Shown here one piece after another: positions 54,475 to 56,852 of a stretch of 56,852 nucleotides of DNA (position 1 is the stretch's first letter; the number at the start of each line of letters is the position of its first letter). This DNA comes from an uncultured Saprospiraceae bacterium (GTDB lineage: Bacteria; Bacteroidota; Bacteroidia; Chitinophagales; Saprospiraceae): assembly GCA_937923345.1 (NCBI GenBank), contig CAKZVJ010000252.1:1-56852 (forward strand), given 5' to 3'. The translations under genes were made by a program, and so were the position numbers. The notes under the pieces are model-generated. The model ran no database searches. It was not told the DNA's origin and saw only the letters and a list, made by a program, of their open reading frames with translations.

Positions 54475-55293
54475 CTAAACACCGCTAAATGCATTGAAAC
54501 CTCCATCTATCCGTACGACTGTACCGGTAACAAACTTTGATGCGTCACTAGCTAAATAGTGAATTGCTCCGCATAAATCCTCAGGATTTCCAAAACGATT
54601 CATTGGTGTATTTTTTAAAATAGTAGTCCCTCTTTCTGTATATGAACCATCTTCATTGGTGAGCAATTTCCGATTCTGATTAGCAATAAAGAAACCTGGA
54701 GCTATTGCATTGACTCGCATTCCATCTCCATACTTTTGGGCTAATTCCACTGCCATCCACTTTGTAAAATTATTTATCGCAGCCTTAGATGCAGAATAAC
54801 CCATTATCCTTGTAATAGCTCTATCTGAAGCCATGGATGAAACATTAATGATAACTCCATTTTTATTTTTGGCCATTTCTTTTCCAAAGACTAAAGAAGG
54901 AATAATACTGCCAAAAAGGTTCAAGTCTATTACCTCCTTAAATTGATTTACATCTACGTCGAAAACAGACTGTGTGGGCCCTACTGTAGCCCCTGGTTTA
55001 TTGCCGCCAGCTGCATTAATAAGTACATCAATCTTACCGAAGTCCTTGACGATCTGATCAGAGGCCCTCTTGAGACTTGATTCATCAACTACGTTGCATA
55101 TATAGCCAGTGACCTTATTACTGATCTGCCTTAATTCTTCAACAGTTGAAGTTAGGGCCTCTTTTTTATAATGCAAGATAGCTACCGTGGCTTGTTGGGT
55201 CAAAAGGTATCTAGCCATTTCACCACCAAGTACTCCACAAGCGCCAGTGATTAGGACAACTTTATCTTTTAGGTTAAATAAATTCATCATCAT
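54475..55293 (-). CDS. SDR oxidoreductase, probable D-mannonate/D-fructuronate oxidoreductase
   Basis: This 272-residue short-chain dehydrogenase has the nucleotide motif TGACGVLGG (a variant of TGxxxGxG, residues 16-24), NAAG (93-96), and the catalytic set Ser152/153, Tyr166 and Lys170 (NVSSMAS...YSASK). It ends with the usual IDGGFNAFSGV tail. SDR enzymes of this type stand beside uxuA in many Bacteroidota and related genomes and replace the unrelated UxuB, interconverting fructuronate and mannonate. That assignment rests on context and resemblance, not on a specific residue. It is the third gene of a minus-strand unit behind manA (30 bases). There is no UxuB-like gene in the window. Confidence 0.82.
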   Translation of the reverse strand: MMMNLFNLKDKVVLITGACGVLGGEMARYLLTQQATVAILHYKKEALTSTVEELRQISNKVTGYICNVVDESSLKRASDQIVKDFGKIDVLINAAGGNKPGATVGPTQSVFDVDVNQFKEVIDLNLFGSIIPSLVFGKEMAKNKNGVIINVSSMASDRAITRIMGYSASKAAINNFTKWMAVELAQKYGDGMRVNAIAPGFFIANQNRKLLTNEDGSYTERGTTILKNTPMNRFGNPEDLCGAIHYLASDASKFVTGTVVRIDGGFNAFSGV

Positions 55294-55323
55294 TAGTATT
55301 TTTCAATTAGGTGAAAACATAAT

Positions 55324-56418
55324 TTAAGAAGGAGGATAGCACAATAAAATTTTAGAAGAGCGAGTCGCTTTAAATTTTATCGCTGGGATTGCAGCAGAAA
55401 TAAATATTTCGTCTCCCTGAGTGTAGGGGTATGCCTGCCCATTGCAAAGCAGTGCACCTTCTCCTGAATAAATAACCACCACATAAAATCCACCATTACT
55501 CTTAATGGTGTATTCCCCTTCTAACAACAATTCGCTCAAGGCAAAACAGCTAGTATGTTTTTTGTTAAACAAGGTCCTCAAGGTATGCTGCTCGGAACTA
55601 TCCAATACCTCTGGAGTTATTTTCCATTCCTGGACCGCCTCTTCTTGCGAATAAAAATCATAATGAAAACAGTCCAACATGGTATCTTCTCCTACCCCTT
55701 GATGGATGAGTTCTGGCCCTATCTTCAACCCCTTGGGGGTGATCTTTTCTGTTCGCATGGTATAGTCAGTAGGCTCTTGCACTTCCATCAAAAAGCAACC
55801 TGCCCCAATAGCATGTGGAACTCCTCCATAAATCATGAACGCGTCCCCAGCCTTGACCTCAATTTTGTGTAAGCAGCCTAGCATTCTTGGAATGTCTTGC
55901 TGGTCAAATACTTCCTTCCACAATGCTTTAGTAACGTGTTTTTTAAAGCCCATATATACTACGCTTGGCTCACCGTCGACTTCTCGAGTATCCAAAACAT
56001 ACCATGACTCCGTTTTCCCAAATTGAGAATTAAGAATATTTTTTGCGTAGTCTTTATCGGGATGTACTTGGATAGTTAAACGCTCTACGGAGTCTAGCAT
56101 CTTGATAAGTACTCCAGTTGTTCCGAACTTTTCTGCCATATCTCTGCCAAGGTACAACTCAAGATCCGAATCGATGAGTTCTTTCAGAGAATAGAAACCA
56201 TCTTCTGTTTCTACATAGGATAGACCTTCATCCTTGGGACGATCCTTACCTCGTGCAGTTATGGTAGACATAATCCACTGCTCTGGCTGGCTATTGTCAA
56301 CTTGAGTAGGGCTGTTTTTCCACTTGTCAATAAGAGCACCTCCTTCATAGGTTCTCCAAACTCTGTTGTTTTTTTGTTTTAGAGGAATATGGGCGTATTT
56401 TGTTAAAGTACCTTTCAA
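55324..56418 (-). CDS. manA: Class I mannose-6-phosphate isomerase
   Basis: This 364-residue enzyme interconverts mannose-6-phosphate and fructose-6-phosphate. Type I motifs with zinc ligands are present: IQVHPDKDYAK (Gln117, His119), GKTESWYVLD (Glu137) and YGGVPHAIGAGCFLMEVQEPTDYT (His202, near the active site). The C-terminal cupin half (GGFYVVVIYSGEGALLCNG, GDEIFISAAIPAI) is complete. The start is TTG at 56418, directly after an in-frame TAA, so no earlier start is possible. It leads toward the SDR gene (30 bases) and probably shares its transcript. Placement beside uxuA and the SDR links hexose and hexuronate metabolism. Confidence 0.93.
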   Translation of the reverse strand: MKGTLTKYAHIPLKQKNNRVWRTYEGGALIDKWKNSPTQVDNSQPEQWIMSTITARGKDRPKDEGLSYVETEDGFYSLKELIDSDLELYLGRDMAEKFGTTGVLIKMLDSVERLTIQVHPDKDYAKNILNSQFGKTESWYVLDTREVDGEPSVVYMGFKKHVTKALWKEVFDQQDIPRMLGCLHKIEVKAGDAFMIYGGVPHAIGAGCFLMEVQEPTDYTMRTEKITPKGLKIGPELIHQGVGEDTMLDCFHYDFYSQEEAVQEWKITPEVLDSSEQHTLRTLFNKKHTSCFALSELLLEGEYTIKSNGGFYVVVIYSGEGALLCNGQAYPYTQGDEIFISAAIPAIKFKATRSSKILLCYPPS

Positions 56419-56536
56419 TTATTATCACTTTTATGTTTTAAACTTGATTGTAGCAATCATCCGTAGACCCCTCAAGATAGCACATAAACAAATATCACTA
56501 TAGGATAACAGCACACAATATTCAAAATGATTTAAT

Positions 56537-56852
56537 TCACTCTTTGCTGATATATTTATTCATCATAAAGCCTCCCGCTAGGAGGTTACATCCTATGAAA
56601 AGGCTACCCACAAGCAGCATTTTATAATAAGCATTATTCGCTTCTGGAAATTCTGATAGCTCTGAAAGCAATGCAAGTATAAGATATAAATTTAGGCAGA
56701 TGAAGATTGAGGAAATAATAATCCCGCTGATTGACGTTTGAGCGACTAGCTGAAAGACAAAAAATAGAAGTAAAACTATAGCTATTGGATTGAACCAATT
56801 TGCAGTCAGTAGCCAGTAGTAAATAGTAGACAAAATCAGGTAGCATTCTGGT
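56537..56852 (-). CDS. Small membrane protein, 5' end beyond the window
   Basis: The frame runs open to the window edge, so the start is outside and at least 104 residues are visible. Three hydrophobic segments are seen (about the first 34, middle 35-57 and 70-91 residues of the visible part). The end is MMNKYISKE. A TTG at 56833 is the only internal candidate start, but the helix clearly continues upstream of it. No function can be named. It lies 118 bases before manA on the same strand, and co-transcription is possible. Confidence 0.5.
   Translation of the reverse strand, partial: PECYLILSTIYYWLLTANWFNPIAIVLLLFFVFQLVAQTSISGIIISSIFICLNLYLILALLSELSEFPEANNAYYKMLLVGSLFIGCNLLAGGFMMNKYISKE

Noticed and set aside
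1-56852. Insertion sequence, prophage, integron or toxin-antitoxin module
   Set aside because: I looked for transposase, integrase and toxin-like frames on both strands and found none; the only mobile-like signals are the non-coding repeats.

Overview
The window reads as a low-GC chromosome segment of a Bacteroidota bacterium, most like the Saprospiria. The grounds are SprB-type adhesin repeats, type IX secretion (T9SS) tails of both type A and type B, a PorP/SprF partner, dockerin-like tails, a TonB-dependent receptor, two hybrid two-component 'one-protein' regulators (HTCS) and TAnnTTTG promoter elements. No rRNA, tRNA, integrase, transposase or CRISPR array was seen. Species-level placement is inference.

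Layout. 1-5.3 kb: the 3' end of a TonB-dependent receptor, a secreted retropepsin-like protease, and a two-gene minus-strand unit of small envelope or membrane-associated proteins. 4.2-18.6 kb: a surface-protein block with a PorP/SprF gene behind a 2064-residue type-B T9SS adhesin (CUB, PKD, two P-domains, 13 SprB repeats), an alpha/beta hydrolase, a dockerin-tailed secreted protein, and a second SprB-repeat protein with a type-A tail. 19-23 kb: sodium/solute symporter, M20 peptidase/amidohydrolase and a dicluster ferredoxin. 23-32 kb: a T9SS-exported glycoside-hydrolase-like protein with two C-type lectin domains, then a long TPR protein coupled to an outer-membrane beta-barrel. 32-42 kb: a TPR-like cytoplasmic protein, an intergenic region with two small terminated transcripts (one laid out like an attenuator), a putative porin, a decayed VWA-domain gene, small membrane and lipoproteins, a sulfotransferase, and an extracellular N-formylglutamate-amidohydrolase-like enzyme. 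42-51 kb: two tandem paralogous HTCS regulators. 52-56.8 kb: sugar-acid genes, namely an Nramp-like transporter lacking the metal motif, mannonate dehydratase (uxuA), an SDR oxidoreductase likely acting as mannonate/fructuronate reductase, and mannose-6-phosphate isomerase (manA).

How it fits together. The SprB-like/SprF-like pair, the second SprB protein and the lectin-hydrolase are probable T9SS cargo for surface adhesion or polysaccharide capture. The two HTCS sensors sit divergently next to the transporter-uxuA unit, across a 1.16-kb intergenic region holding a strong palindrome and a terminator-like hairpin. This suggests, but does not prove, sensing of a uronate-containing polysaccharide that leads to mannonate breakdown.

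The least ordinary sequence lies between genes: a repeat family with conserved islands and two variable-sequence hairpins (1.1 kb and 21.1 kb), two further GC-rich intergenic elements (26.9 kb and 40.1 kb), and the 34.3-34.5 kb short-peptide/hairpin/terminator unit, whose three helices are mutually exclusive although no same-strand gene follows.
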